A DNA stretch of 60,978 nt from Bacteroidota bacterium (GCA_947478005.1 CANJVG010000008.1:1-60978), one strand, 5' to 3'; counted from the stretch's first letter, positions 41,317 through 51,142 are shown. Notes: a model not told the origin generated them from the sequence alone. A program made the numbers and translations.

Positions 41317-43053
41317 ATGTCTGAAATAAACGTTAACAAACCCTTAGAGCGTTTTTGGAAATTAATGACTCTTGAAAAAAAAGAGTTATTGAATATTTAC
41401 TTTTTCGCCATTCTCAGCGGATTGATTTATCTCTCCATACCACTCGGTATCCAATCTATCATCAATTTATTATTTGGTGGTTTAGTAAGCACTTCGCTGG
41501 TAGTATTGATTTCGTTTGTGGTTTTGGGAGTTTTGCTGAATGGATGGCTTACTATTCTGCAGATGAAAGTAAATGAGAGAATCCAGCGTAGAATTTTTAC
41601 TCGATTCAGTTTGCAATTTGCCTATAAAATTCCAAGGTTAGATTTAATGGCAATAGATGATTATTACTTACCGGAACTTGTCAATCGCTTCTTTGATACA
41701 GCCTCTTTACAAAAAGGACTGACCAAAGTTTTGCTTGAATTTCCATCTGCTTCCATTCAAATTCTATTTGGTCTAATACTTCTCTCTCTTTATCACGCAG
41801 TATTTTTAGCCTTTGGTGCAGTTTTATTGGTCTTAATGTATATCATCTTACGTTCAACTTATCCAAAAGGAATTACCACTTCTTTAGAAGAAAGCAATTA
41901 TAAATACGAAGTCGGATATTGGCTAGAGGAAGTAGCGAGGACAATTAAAACTCTCAAATTTATGGGGATGAGTGATTTCCCCGCGCGTAAAGCCGATATA
42001 TTAGTAAGCGGTTATCTTGATGCTCGGGCAGAACATTTCAAAGTGCTTAAGATTCAGTATTGGGCATTTGTAATGTTCAAAGTAGTTATTACTGCTGCTT
42101 TGTTAATTCTTGGAGCATTGTTGGTTATAAAGCAACAAATAAATATAGGGCAGTTTATAGCCAGTGAAATTGTGATTATAATGTTGCTGAATTCAGTTGA
42201 AAAAATAATCGGCAGCTTAGATGTAGTGTATGACATGCTTACCTCTCTTGAAAAAGTAAGCAAGATTTTAGATAAGCCCATAGAAAGAGAAAATGGTTTG
42301 GACATTCTGGAATTAAGCAATGCAAAAGGCATTCAGATTAATGCAGAAAACCTGTTTTACCGTTTTAGCGACAACAATCAGTATGTCTTACAAAACTTAA
42401 ATTTTGAAATAAAGAGCGGAGAAAAGGTGTGCATATTCGGTTCGCAGAGTTCAGGCAAAACCACACTACTAAAACTGTTTACAGGTGGTTATCTGAATTA
42501 TGACGGCAACCTGCTTTTCAATGGTTATCCCCTTGGTAACTATAATCTTCAAAAGCTACGACAAGAAATTGGTATTTTACCTGCCACAACAGATTTGTTT
42601 TCCGGTACCCTTTATGAGAACTTAACTCTTGGTGACAATAGCATTTCCACTCCTTTTATACTTGAAGTAGCAGAACAAACCGGATTACTTCCGTATTTAC
42701 AATCGCTCAATAACGGCTTAGATACAATGGTTGATTCCATTGGTAAAAGACTCCCACGCAACGTAATTAATAAAATTCTACTGACGAGAGCTTTACTTAC
42801 AAAGCCGCGCCTTTTACTTTTAGAAGATTGCTGGAGTTCATTGGAAATAGTAGAGCAAGAAAAAATGGTAAAAAATCTAACCGATGCTAAACATGAATTC
42901 ACGTTAATTGCGGTAACTAACGATGAAAATTTTGCGCAAAACTGCAATAAGGTTATTCTTCTAGAAGAGGGGAAAATTGTTGCATGCGGAAGCTTTGAGA
43001 AGGTAAGCCAAACCACCGAATATCGGAGAATGTTTAAACGCTTAAGTTTATAA
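41317..43053 (+). CDS. ABC exporter (membrane plus nucleotide-binding domain) with degenerate ATPase
   Basis: A 578-residue type I exporter half-transporter with six membrane segments (about 25-300) and a C-terminal nucleotide-binding domain (about 340-570). Walker A is intact (FGSQSSGKTTLL). Other motifs are altered: the Q-loop Gln is missing (GILPATTDLF), the LSGGQ signature reads GKRLPRN, Walker B and the catalytic Glu are swapped (LLLLED instead of LLLLDE), and the switch His is Asn (AVTNDEN). ATP may bind but hydrolysis by the standard mechanism looks impaired. It precedes HlyD and TolC genes, so it belongs to a type I secretion-like system; no substrate gene is visible. Confidence 0.88.
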   Translation: MSEINVNKPLERFWKLMTLEKKELLNIYFFAILSGLIYLSIPLGIQSIINLLFGGLVSTSLVVLISFVVLGVLLNGWLTILQMKVNERIQRRIFTRFSLQFAYKIPRLDLMAIDDYYLPELVNRFFDTASLQKGLTKVLLEFPSASIQILFGLILLSLYHAVFLAFGAVLLVLMYIILRSTYPKGITTSLEESNYKYEVGYWLEEVARTIKTLKFMGMSDFPARKADILVSGYLDARAEHFKVLKIQYWAFVMFKVVITAALLILGALLVIKQQINIGQFIASEIVIIMLLNSVEKIIGSLDVVYDMLTSLEKVSKILDKPIERENGLDILELSNAKGIQINAENLFYRFSDNNQYVLQNLNFEIKSGEKVCIFGSQSSGKTTLLKLFTGGYLNYDGNLLFNGYPLGNYNLQKLRQEIGILPATTDLFSGTLYENLTLGDNSISTPFILEVAEQTGLLPYLQSLNNGLDTMVDSIGKRLPRNVINKILLTRALLTKPRLLLLEDCWSSLEIVEQEKMVKNLTDAKHEFTLIAVTNDENFAQNCNKVILLEEGKIVACGSFEKVSQTTEYRRMFKRLSL

Positions 43054-43086
43054 TTTCAAATAACTGCGAATAAGTAACTACAATTT

Positions 43087-44442
43087 ATGTGGCTGAATAA
43101 AGACAATAATATTTTGCTGAAGGAAAAAAATGAATTCACTTCATTCAAAAAAGCCTTTAATAGCGATTCTGATACAAATATTTTAAGATGGATGATTGTT
43201 TTTAGTGTTACTATGCTCATTTTTTTATTACTGCCCTGGACTCAAAACATACAGGCACCGGGGTTAATTACAACCCGTTCGCCTGAACAGCGCCCCCAGG
43301 AACTCAACTCAATAATTGCCGGTAGAATTGAAAAATGGTATGTAAAAGAAGGAGACCTTGTTAAAAAAGGTGACACTATTTTGAAAATTACGGAAGTAAA
43401 AGAAGATTATTTAGACCCCAAACTGCTGGAAAGAACAGAACAGCAGATTGAGGCTAAAGAAGGCACTGTTGATTTCTATCGTGAAAAAGTGGGGGCGATA
43501 CAAAACCAGCTGCAAGCAACTTATGAAGCACGTGAATTGAATATGGAAATACTGCGTAATAAAATTAAACAGGCAACTTTGAATGTGCAGAGTGACAGCA
43601 TGGCGTTCGAGGCAGCAAAAACGGAATTCAAAATTGCACAGGACCAATACAAACGCCAGGATGAGTTGTATAAGCAAGGCCTGAAATCATTAACCGAGTT
43701 GGAGCAACGGAAGCAACAACTGCAAAATTCGGATGCTAAACGTACCATAGCTGAGAATAAATTCATTAATGCAAAAAACGAATTACTAAACTCCCGGATT
43801 GATTTCAATCAAACCGACCGTGAGTATTCTGAAAAGATTGCCAAAGCCGAAAGTGATAAATTTGCCACCCTAAGCGAGGTAACTACCGGTGAAGGTGATG
43901 TGGCAAAACTTAAAAATCAGTTTTCGAATTATGCCATACGCAATGCCTTTTACTATGTACTTGCTCCACAGGACGGTCAAATTACCAAAACCATTTCTGC
44001 CGGTATAGGAGAAGTGGTAAAGGAAGGAGAAATGATGGTAAAAATTGTTCCTAAGCAGTTTCAATATGCGGTAGAAATGTATGTCCAACCAATGGATCTA
44101 CCATTGATTTCTATCGGGCAAAAAGTGCGCTTTCAGTTTGACGGCTGGCCAGCCATTGTATTCAGCGGTTGGCCAAACACAAGCTACGGAACTTATGGAG
44201 GTAAAGTGGTGGCTATTGACAATTCGATTTCTGATAATGGAAAATTTAGAATTCTTGTAGCTGAAGACAATCAGGATAAAAAATGGCCGCTGGCGCTTAA
44301 AGCTGGCGGGGGCGCAAAAGGCATGGCATTATTACAGGACGTAACCATTATTTACGAACTCTGGCGAAACATGAACGGCTTCCCTCCTGATTTTTACACA
44401 GCTAAAGCATCTAAAAAAGTTGAGAAAAAAGATGAGAAGTAA
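43087..44442 (+). CDS. HlyD-family membrane fusion protein
   Basis: A 451-residue adaptor linking the inner-membrane ABC protein to an outer-membrane TolC. One N-terminal membrane helix (about 35-56), a split lipoyl/biotinyl domain (IAGRIEKWYVKEGDLVKKGD and, after the hairpin, LAPQDGQITKTISAGIGEVV), and a long alpha-hairpin coiled coil (about 110-280). The end is Lys/Glu-rich. It is 33 nt after the ABC gene, and its last 11 nt overlap the TolC start. Confidence 0.92.
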   Translation: MWLNKDNNILLKEKNEFTSFKKAFNSDSDTNILRWMIVFSVTMLIFLLLPWTQNIQAPGLITTRSPEQRPQELNSIIAGRIEKWYVKEGDLVKKGDTILKITEVKEDYLDPKLLERTEQQIEAKEGTVDFYREKVGAIQNQLQATYEARELNMEILRNKIKQATLNVQSDSMAFEAAKTEFKIAQDQYKRQDELYKQGLKSLTELEQRKQQLQNSDAKRTIAENKFINAKNELLNSRIDFNQTDREYSEKIAKAESDKFATLSEVTTGEGDVAKLKNQFSNYAIRNAFYYVLAPQDGQITKTISAGIGEVVKEGEMMVKIVPKQFQYAVEMYVQPMDLPLISIGQKVRFQFDGWPAIVFSGWPNTSYGTYGGKVVAIDNSISDNGKFRILVAEDNQDKKWPLALKAGGGAKGMALLQDVTIIYELWRNMNGFPPDFYTAKASKKVEKKDEK

Positions 44443-45862
44443 ACTAATCGGAATATTCCTTTGTGTTATCAACTTTGGATTCATTGACATACTAGGCGCG
44501 CATCCCGTAGATTCAACGCTTAAAACCCTTTCAGTTTCTGAATTTATTGAAGTGGTAAAAAAATATCACCCGGTGGCTAAGCAGTCGCAACTTATTCCCG
44601 AGCAGGCAAAAGCTGAATTATTGATCGCTCGTGGCGGATGGGATCCCACTATCTATTCCACTTATGACAGTAAAACATACGATGGAGCTAACTATTACTC
44701 CTATTTCGAAAATAAAATCTCCGTTCCTGTATGGTATGGCATAGAGATAAGTGCCGGATACGATCTTGTGTATGGACGCAATATCAATAACGAAAGCAAA
44801 CTGCCAAAGGACGGGTTGGGCTACCTTGGTATTTCTGTGCCGCTCCTAAAAAACATGCTGATGGATAAGCAACGGGCTGCCCTTCGTAAAGCACAAATTT
44901 TTAGAGAGGCAAGCGAACAGCAACGCCTCATGATATTGAACGATTTATTACTGGATGCATTAAAAGCGTATTATAACTGGAGTTACGCATATAATGAATA
45001 TCAGATTTACAAAGATGCAACTGCAGTTGCAGTTGTTCGTTTCAACGCTACCGTGCAGTCAAATCTGTTTGGCGACCGCGCTGCGATAGATACTACAGAA
45101 GCACTTACACAGTTACAGAATCGTCAGTTTCAGCTAAACGATGCACGTTTACTTTTTTTAAATAGCGGAGTTGAAATCAGTAATTTCTTGTGGCTGGATA
45201 ATGATCAACCACGCGCATTTGATACCACTATTATTCCGGCACCATTAAATACAGAATTTACACAGCCGGAAATTCAACTAAACAAAATAGATGAGTTAGC
45301 TTTTCAACTCCGTCAAACACATCCTGAACTGTTGAATTACAATTTTAAATTACGGCAATTAGATATTGAAGGCAAACTAAAAATTGAAAACCTAAAGCCC
45401 ACCCTGAATGCCAAGTATAACGTATTGAGTGAACGCTTTAATTTTCAAAGTAATACGGGTATTCTTTTTACGAATAACTACAAATTCGGACTCAATTTTT
45501 CAATGCCGCTTGGTTTCATGCAGGGGCGTGGTGCGCTCCGTTTGACAAAAATTGAAATTCAAAATACAAAATATGCTATCGACTTTAAGCAGCAGGAATT
45601 AACAAACAAGCTAAAAACATATTTCAACGAGCTGATAAACCTGCAACAGCAAACCAGGTTGTACCAACAAACAGTAGCGGGATATAAAACTCTTTTTGAT
45701 GGTGAAACCACTCGATTCAACAATGGCGAAAGCTCCCTCTTTTTAGTAAACGCCCGTGAAAACCGCTATTTAGATTCACAAGTAAAATTGCGAGAGTTAC
45801 AAGCAAAGTATTTTAAAACAGAAGCAGGGTTGAAGTGGGCTGTTGGGAATATCAGCAAGTAG
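44432..45862 (+). CDS. TolC-family outer-membrane channel protein
   Basis: A 476-residue outer-membrane efflux protein with signal peptide (IGIFLCVINFGFIDILGAH) and two long coiled helix pairs, as in TolC/OMP-type channels (for example AKAELLIARGGWDPTIYSTY near the N-terminus and LRELQAKYFKTEAGLKWAVG at the end). I chose the ATG at 44432, overlapping the HlyD gene; a TTG at 44420 is possible. It completes the tripartite exporter. Confidence 0.9.
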   Translation: MRSKLIGIFLCVINFGFIDILGAHPVDSTLKTLSVSEFIEVVKKYHPVAKQSQLIPEQAKAELLIARGGWDPTIYSTYDSKTYDGANYYSYFENKISVPVWYGIEISAGYDLVYGRNINNESKLPKDGLGYLGISVPLLKNMLMDKQRAALRKAQIFREASEQQRLMILNDLLLDALKAYYNWSYAYNEYQIYKDATAVAVVRFNATVQSNLFGDRAAIDTTEALTQLQNRQFQLNDARLLFLNSGVEISNFLWLDNDQPRAFDTTIIPAPLNTEFTQPEIQLNKIDELAFQLRQTHPELLNYNFKLRQLDIEGKLKIENLKPTLNAKYNVLSERFNFQSNTGILFTNNYKFGLNFSMPLGFMQGRGALRLTKIEIQNTKYAIDFKQQELTNKLKTYFNELINLQQQTRLYQQTVAGYKTLFDGETTRFNNGESSLFLVNARENRYLDSQVKLRELQAKYFKTEAGLKWAVGNISK

Positions 45863-46056
45863 AAATAACTCCGATGTTCTTAACGTTCAAATTCCCGGTC
45901 GTGTCCTACAAACCAATAAGCACGATAAATCCTTCTTCGATCTTAGTGATACTACAATCTGCCTGAACTTCAAAGGAAGCAGCACTAAAGGGTTGTTGAT
46001 CGCCTGATCAACAAGTCAAGTGGTGGTAAATGAGTTTAGGAAATAAAAGCCAATTC

Positions 46057-47397
46057 CTAGACCGGCCTCACCACCAAATAAGCCGACCTCACTGCCATTA
46101 CCGTTACTTCGGTGCCCGATAGTATAAACGAGCCATCGGCTGTGGAGTCGTATTGCTCTCCGTTTATTTCAATCTTACCGGCTGGGCGCAGGTTAGTGAT
46201 GGCTACCCCCTTTTCGCCAATCAGTTTTTGCAGTCCTTTGTCGCGGATGGAGTAGCCGTGCGATTGTTTCATTTCGCCCACATCGCTGATGGTTTTAAAT
46301 GCGCGGGATTTAAAGAACTTTTTCCCGAAGGCAATCATCAACAGCAGCGGCAGGGCCATGGCTATGCTCACCATTAAAAAGGCCATCGACACACTGCCAT
46401 GTGGCACAAAGGTGAAATCAAAATCAATATTGCGCACGAGGGCCAGCGTAAGCCCAGCAATGGTGAATACAATGCCGCTGATGCCCGCAATGCCAAAGCC
46501 CGGTATCACAAATATTTCGAGCAGAATCAGAATAATGCCTACCGCAAAAAGCAGAATCTCCCAGTTAGCCGCCAGCCCTTCTAAATAAAGTGGGGCGAAA
46601 TAGAACATGGCAGCCACCACCGACAGCCCGATAGGCAGAAAAGTGCCCGGTGCTTTGAACTCAAAATAGATACCTCCGAAAATAAGCAACAGAAAAATCC
46701 CCGACACCGCAGGGTTCACTAACCACAGCAGCAGCTTTTCTACCAGGGTTGATTCGTGTTTTTCTATTACATAACTGCCACCTGAAAGCTTAGACAGAAT
46801 ATCTTCTGGTCTTTCCACTTCGCCATTGCAGTAATGGTATTTGATAGCTTCGCGGGTGCTGAAGGTGACAATCTTTCCCTTCCGTTTAATAGAATCTATT
46901 TCGAGGTTTTCATCGGTCATGCCTTCGGCTATCAGCGGGTTTCGTCCTGTTTCTTCCGCTGTGGCGCGCATCTTCTTGCGCATATAGCTTTGATATTTCT
47001 CGGGCATCAGTTCGCCCTGTTGGTTCACCACACTGGCCGCGCCAATGGTAGAGCCCGGTGTCATATAAATAGAATCGCAGGCAATGGCAATCAGGGCACC
47101 TGCACTGGCCGCATTGTTGCGTACAAACACAATAGTCGGAATCTTGGTTTTCAAAAGAGCGGTGCGGATATTATCGCCATCGAGCACCATGCCGCCATAG
47201 GTATCCATATCAATAAGGATATAAGCGGCTTTTCTTTTCTCTGCTTCAGCAATGGCCGTTTGGGTCAGTCGGCTCATGGCAGGGCCTATTTCCTCGTGAA
47301 TTTCATACTGGTACACCAGCTTGGTTTGGGCGGATATGTTTAGATTACTGCACAAAACCAGTATAAATAATGTTAGTATGTGTTGAGTTGGCTTCAT
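46057..47397 (-). CDS. NfeD-family membrane protein with ClpP-class serine protease domain
   Basis: A 446-residue long-form NfeD. Signal peptide (LTLFILVLCSNLNISAQ), a ClpP-class protease domain (about 25-215) with the catalytic Ser in NNAASAGALIAI and the candidate Lys in PEKYQSYMRKKM, four membrane segments (about 228-345), and a C-terminal OB fold (about 370-446, with GKIEINGEQYDS). Such proteases cleave membrane proteins such as stomatins in other bacteria, but no stomatin gene is adjacent. Two partial copies of its 3' end lie at 34.0 and 36.1 kb. Confidence 0.92.
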   Translation of the reverse strand: MKPTQHILTLFILVLCSNLNISAQTKLVYQYEIHEEIGPAMSRLTQTAIAEAEKRKAAYILIDMDTYGGMVLDGDNIRTALLKTKIPTIVFVRNNAASAGALIAIACDSIYMTPGSTIGAASVVNQQGELMPEKYQSYMRKKMRATAEETGRNPLIAEGMTDENLEIDSIKRKGKIVTFSTREAIKYHYCNGEVERPEDILSKLSGGSYVIEKHESTLVEKLLLWLVNPAVSGIFLLLIFGGIYFEFKAPGTFLPIGLSVVAAMFYFAPLYLEGLAANWEILLFAVGIILILLEIFVIPGFGIAGISGIVFTIAGLTLALVRNIDFDFTFVPHGSVSMAFLMVSIAMALPLLLMIAFGKKFFKSRAFKTISDVGEMKQSHGYSIRDKGLQKLIGEKGVAITNLRPAGKIEINGEQYDSTADGSFILSGTEVTVMAVRSAYLVVRPV

Positions 47398-47416
47398 GGT
47401 TGGATAATAGATGAGG

Positions 47417-47424
47417 TAATTTCG
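47417..47424 (+). promoter_or_regulatory. Possible -7 element of the LysM gene
   Basis: TAATTTCG lies 25 nt before the ATG at 47449 and resembles the Bacteroidota -7 motif, but no clear -33 is seen at the right distance. Confidence 0.3.
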
Positions 47425-47448
47425 CGTTGTAAAAATAAAAGAATAGCA

Positions 47449-48183
47449 ATGCGTAAATTTTGGTTAGTCGGTTTACTGTTTTCGGTTTTCAGTATTCAGT
47501 TGAATTCAAAGACCCCCATGAGCAAACATGTGGTGAAGAAGGGCGAGACGCTTTATTCTATTTCGAAGCAATATGGTTTAACGCTCAAGGACCTGGAAAA
47601 AGCCAATTCGCTTTCGACCAAAAATCCGCATATAAAAGTTGGTCAGAACCTAATTGTTCCTTCTACCCCGCATAAGTTGCAGGCGATTAATTACAAACCA
47701 ATCTCTGTTCCATCAACTCCCGACACGCCTTACCGCGAAGAAGATACGCGCCAAAGAAGAGCTATTCCGGCACCGGTAAAGGCTGTAGCGGTAGAAAACC
47801 CGCAACCCCTTCAGGCTGCTAATACGGCTGTTGCTCCTGTTGTAAGAACATCCTATTCCCCTGCCGAATATCCGGCTGTTTTCAATCAATATCCTACACA
47901 GGGTATGAAAATGAAGAAGAATAAAGGGGCCGCTAATTATATTGAAGATGCCACTTCGGGCAATCAGAATCTTGCTTTCTACAACGATGCCGAAATGGGC
48001 TCTATTGTTCGGGTAACCAACCTGATGAATCACAAAACAGTTTTTGTGAAGGTGCTGGGCAAGGTTCCGCCTAATGATGCTTCGCAGGAAATCACCATTA
48101 AACTCTCCAACAAATCGGCTCGCGACTTAGGAGCCATTGACGAAAAGTTCCTGGTGGAAGTAGCGGCCTATACGCCCGATTAA
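47449..48183 (+). CDS. LysM-domain protein with RlpA-like double-psi beta-barrel
   Basis: A 244-residue exported protein. Signal peptide (LVGLLFSVFSIQLNSK), one LysM peptidoglycan-binding domain (about 28-75, HVVKKGETLYSISKQYG), a Pro/Ala-rich linker and a C-terminal barrel (about 165-240) with GSIVRVTNLMNHKTVFVKVLG, as in RlpA-type proteins. A role in cell-wall organisation is likely. I chose the ATG at 47449 because a longer form would overlap the divergent NfeD gene and lack a sensible signal. Confidence 0.88.
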   Translation: MRKFWLVGLLFSVFSIQLNSKTPMSKHVVKKGETLYSISKQYGLTLKDLEKANSLSTKNPHIKVGQNLIVPSTPHKLQAINYKPISVPSTPDTPYREEDTRQRRAIPAPVKAVAVENPQPLQAANTAVAPVVRTSYSPAEYPAVFNQYPTQGMKMKKNKGAANYIEDATSGNQNLAFYNDAEMGSIVRVTNLMNHKTVFVKVLGKVPPNDASQEITIKLSNKSARDLGAIDEKFLVEVAAYTPD

Positions 48184-48233
48184 TTTGTCCAACATTTTGT
48201 TGGTAAAATGGTTTCTTATTCGGGCGGTAAGAT

Positions 48234-48241
48234 TACTTTTG
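48234..48241 (+). promoter_or_regulatory. Promoter -7 element of the nuo operon
   Basis: TACTTTTG is an exact TAnnTTTG match and ends 19 nt before the nuoA ATG. A -33 TTTC is at suboptimal spacing. The preceding CCAACATTTTGTTGG (48188-48202) is a small hairpin that may separate the LysM transcript. Confidence 0.45.
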
Positions 48242-48260
48242 GCGCTGCAAAAAACAGCGT

Positions 48261-48626
48261 ATGAACGAAGGCAATATCAATTATATCCCCATTCTGATGC
48301 AGGTAGTGTTTGCCGCAGCGTTTGTGGCTTTTACACTTCTCGTATCCAACTTTCTCGGGCCTAAGAGAAGCTCTAAAAACAAGGATGCCAATTTCGAATG
48401 TGGTATTCCGCAACACGGCAATGCCCGAATTCCCTTTTCGGTGAAATATTTTTTGGTGGCCATCCTGTTTGTGTTGTTTGATGTGGAAGTGATATTCATG
48501 TATCCCTGGGCGGTTAATTTCCGTGAACTTGGAGTAGATGGTTTTGTGAAGATGATAATGTTTATGGCAGTGCTTTTGATAGGTTTCTATTATATCATTA
48601 AGAAAGGAGCATTGGAGTGGGAATAA
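48261..48626 (+). CDS. nuoA: NADH-quinone oxidoreductase subunit A
   Basis: A 121-residue membrane subunit of complex I with three helices. Family features: SKNKDANFECGIPQHGNAR (conserved loop with ECG), VKYFLVAILFVLFDVEVIFMYPW. It starts the nuoABCDE cluster. The spacer to nuoB (105 nt) carries a 7-bp inverted-repeat element. Confidence 0.95.
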   Translation: MNEGNINYIPILMQVVFAAAFVAFTLLVSNFLGPKRSSKNKDANFECGIPQHGNARIPFSVKYFLVAILFVLFDVEVIFMYPWAVNFRELGVDGFVKMIMFMAVLLIGFYYIIKKGALEWE

Positions 48627-48639
48627 AATAAAGAGCCAT

Positions 48640-48727
48640 TAGCGGGTAGCTGTTAGCCGATAGAGAAATTCAACACGAAAATTGGCTTTAATCTAACTGC
48701 TAAAAGCTATAAGCTAAAAGCTAAAAA
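48640..48727. repeat. 7-bp inverted-repeat element in the nuoA-nuoB spacer
   Basis: TAG recurs at 48640, 48647, 48654 and 48661 (left arm, TAGCGGGTAGCTGTTAGCCG), and CTAA-type heads at 48693, 48700, 48707, 48714 and 48721 (right arm, GCTAAAAGCTATAAGCTAAA). The arms are imperfect reverse complements and would form a hairpin in the operon mRNA. Confidence 0.85.
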
Positions 48728-48731
48728 TACT

Positions 48732-49298
48732 ATGGCAGAATTAACAACAGAACAAAAATTAGGATTAACACCGACTGAGCAAGGCTACAACGGCACCGGC
48801 TTTCAGCTTACGTCTATCGATAAGTTTGTTGGCCTCGCACGCTCAAAGAGTTTATGGCCACTTCCTTTCGCTACTTCGTGCTGCGGAATTGAGTTTATGG
48901 CTACCATGGGTTCACATTACGACTTAGCGCGTTTTGGTTCCGAGCGTCCGAGCTTTTCTCCCCGTCAGGCCGATATGCTGTTGGTGATGGGAACCATTGC
49001 TAAAAAGATGGGCCCTATTCTTCGTCAGGTGTATGAACAAATGGCAGAACCACGTTGGGTCATTGCAGTGGGTGCCTGTGCCAGTTCAGGCGGAGTGTTT
49101 GATACTTACAGCGTGTTGCAGGGAATTGACAAAGTGATTCCGGTGGATGTTTATGTGCCGGGTTGTCCTCCACGTCCCGAGCAGATATTGGATGGCATTA
49201 TGAAGTTGCAGGAGTTGGTGAAGAATGAAGCATTCGACCGAAGAGATTCACCGGAGTATAAAGCGCAATTGGCTACCTACGGAATTAATATCAATTAA
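48732..49298 (+). CDS. nuoB: NADH-quinone oxidoreductase subunit B
   Basis: A 188-residue peripheral subunit that carries iron-sulfur cluster N2, the last electron carrier before quinone. The cluster ligands are visible in [10 protein letters not shown] (two adjacent Cys), GACASSGG and PGCPPRPEQ. Length is typical. It lies between two spacers that each hold a heptamer element. Confidence 0.96.
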   Translation: MAELTTEQKLGLTPTEQGYNGTGFQLTSIDKFVGLARSKSLWPLPFATSCCGIEFMATMGSHYDLARFGSERPSFSPRQADMLLVMGTIAKKMGPILRQVYEQMAEPRWVIAVGACASSGGVFDTYSVLQGIDKVIPVDVYVPGCPPRPEQILDGIMKLQELVKNEAFDRRDSPEYKAQLATYGININ

Positions 49299-49306
49299 AG
49301 AGCCTT

Positions 49307-49368
49307 TAGCTGCTGGCTGTTAGAACTTAGAATCTAACGGCTAACGGCTAACGGCTAAAAGCTGAAAA
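49307..49368. repeat. 7-bp inverted-repeat element in the nuoB-nuoC spacer
   Basis: Left arm TAG/TGG at 49307, 49314, 49321, 49328; right arm CTAA-type at 49334, 49341, 49348, 49355, 49362, including three exact CTAACGG heptamers. The phase is strictly 7 bp. It fills nearly the whole 72-nt spacer. Confidence 0.85.
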
Positions 49369-49370
49369 AT

Positions 49371-49895
49371 ATGGCATTAGATTATACAGTAGTGCAGGAG
49401 AAGCTTACGGCAAAATTCGGAGAAGAAGTAAAAGACTTTACGAATGAGTTTAGCATGTTGGCATTTGAAATAGCCAGCGATAAGAATGTAGAGGCGATTC
49501 ATTTCTTCCGCGATGAACTGGGCTTTAACTTTCTGACCGATGTTTGCGGCATCCATTATCCCGATAACGAAACCGCTAGACAGTTTGCTGTGGTTTATCA
49601 TCTGCATAACTGGGTAGAGAATGTGCGTGTTCGTTTCAAAGTATTTTTAAACGGAGCAAATCCGGAAGTAGAATCAGTAGCCAGCCTTTTTGCCTCGGCC
49701 AACTGGCAGGAGAGAGAGACTTATGATTTCTACGGTATCATATTCAACAACCATCCCGATTTGAAACGTATTCTGAACATGGATGAAATGGTTTCATTTC
49801 CACTGCGCAAAGAGTTTCCTCTAGAAGACGGAAACAGAACGGATAAAGATGACAGATATTTTGGTCGTATTCCTCAAAATACAAACGCGAACTAA
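49371..49895 (+). CDS. nuoC: NADH-quinone oxidoreductase subunit C
   Basis: A 174-residue 30-kDa subunit of complex I. Landmarks: FNFLTDVCGIHYP, the family signature ANWQERETYDFYGIIFNNHPDLKRIL and FPLRKEFPLEDGNR. It is a separate gene, not fused to nuoD. It lies 2 nt before nuoD, so they are probably coupled. Confidence 0.95.
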   Translation: MALDYTVVQEKLTAKFGEEVKDFTNEFSMLAFEIASDKNVEAIHFFRDELGFNFLTDVCGIHYPDNETARQFAVVYHLHNWVENVRVRFKVFLNGANPEVESVASLFASANWQERETYDFYGIIFNNHPDLKRILNMDEMVSFPLRKEFPLEDGNRTDKDDRYFGRIPQNTNAN

Positions 49896-49897
49896 TC

Positions 49898-51139
49898 ATG
49901 AGCCAGATACTTGCCCCACTAACTATTGAAGAGAAATATGCTGACATGATTCGTCAGCGTGAGAACGAAGATGGAAGCGAATTGTCTATTCTCAATCTTG
50001 GACCGACTCACCCAGCCACACACGGAATTTTCCAGAATGTGTTGCTGATGGATGGAGAGCGCATTGTAGATGCCGAACCAACTATTGGTTACATCCACCG
50101 TGCCTTCGAAAAAATAGCAGAGAATCGTCCTTTCTATCAAATCAATGTATTGACCGATAGAATGAATTATTGCTCCTCTCCTATCAACAATTTTGGTTGG
50201 TGGATGACCGTAGAGAAATTATTGAACGTGGAAGTTCCAAAGCGCGCACAATATCTACGTGTGATATTGATGGAGTTGGCGCGCATCTCCGACCATTTGA
50301 TTTGCAATTCAATTCTTGCTGTTGATACCGGTGCATTCACAGGTTTCTTGTATGTGATGCAATACCGTGAGCGGATTTATGAAATATACGAAGAGCTTTG
50401 CGGTGCCCGTTTAACTACCAACATGGGTCGTATCGGTGGATTGGAAAGAGATTTAAGCGACACCGGCTTCCGTAAGTTGCATGCTTTTATGAAAGACTTC
50501 CCCCCTGCTTTCAAAGAATTTGAAGCCTTGGTTTCCCGCAACCGTATTTTCATGGATAGATGCGTTGACGTTGGAGGCATTAGTGCAGAAAAAGCAATCG
50601 GCTACGGCTTCACCGGCCCTAACCTTCGCGCAGCGGGTGTAGATTATGATGTTCGTATAGCGACTCCTTATTCTTCTTATCAGGATTTTCAGTTTGACAT
50701 TCCTGTTGGCAAAAGCGGTGATACCTATGACCGATACTGTGTGCGCAACGAAGAGATTTGGCAAAGTATGCGCATTATTGAACAGGCACTTGCCAACCTT
50801 CCCGAAGGTCCTTATCACGCTGACGTTCCGGACTATTATTTGCCTCCGAAAATGGATGTCTATAATAACATGGAAGCGCTCATCTACCATTTCAAAATAG
50901 TGATGGGTGAAGTGCCCGTGCCGAAAGGCGAAGTTTATAATTGTGTGGAAGGTGGCAACGGTGAGCTAGGTTTTTATCTGGTAAGTGATGGAAGCAGAGT
51001 TCCATACCGTTTGCATTTCCGCAGACCATGTTTTATTTATTATCAGGCCTATACCGATATGATTAAAGGAGGGTTGCTAAGTGATGCGATTGTAATATTG
51101 AGTTCGCTGAATGTGATTGCTGGAGAGTTGGATGCATAA
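49898..51139 (+). CDS. nuoD: NADH-quinone oxidoreductase subunit D
   Basis: A 413-residue 49-kDa subunit forming part of the quinone site. Landmarks: NLGPTHPATHGIFQ, EPTIGYIHRAFEKIAENR, ELARISDHLICN and the C-terminal RPCFIYYQAY. The C-terminal Arg of the family is replaced by the usual bacterial short end (AGELDA). The spacer to nuoE carries a 7-bp element. Confidence 0.96.
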   Translation: MSQILAPLTIEEKYADMIRQRENEDGSELSILNLGPTHPATHGIFQNVLLMDGERIVDAEPTIGYIHRAFEKIAENRPFYQINVLTDRMNYCSSPINNFGWWMTVEKLLNVEVPKRAQYLRVILMELARISDHLICNSILAVDTGAFTGFLYVMQYRERIYEIYEELCGARLTTNMGRIGGLERDLSDTGFRKLHAFMKDFPPAFKEFEALVSRNRIFMDRCVDVGGISAEKAIGYGFTGPNLRAAGVDYDVRIATPYSSYQDFQFDIPVGKSGDTYDRYCVRNEEIWQSMRIIEQALANLPEGPYHADVPDYYLPPKMDVYNNMEALIYHFKIVMGEVPVPKGEVYNCVEGGNGELGFYLVSDGSRVPYRLHFRRPCFIYYQAYTDMIKGGLLSDAIVILSSLNVIAGELDA

Positions 51140-51142
51140 AAA

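Noticed and set aside
45994-46015. Terminator of the exporter operon
   Set aside because: TTGTTGATC-GCCT-GATCAACAA is a good stem but no T run follows on either side.
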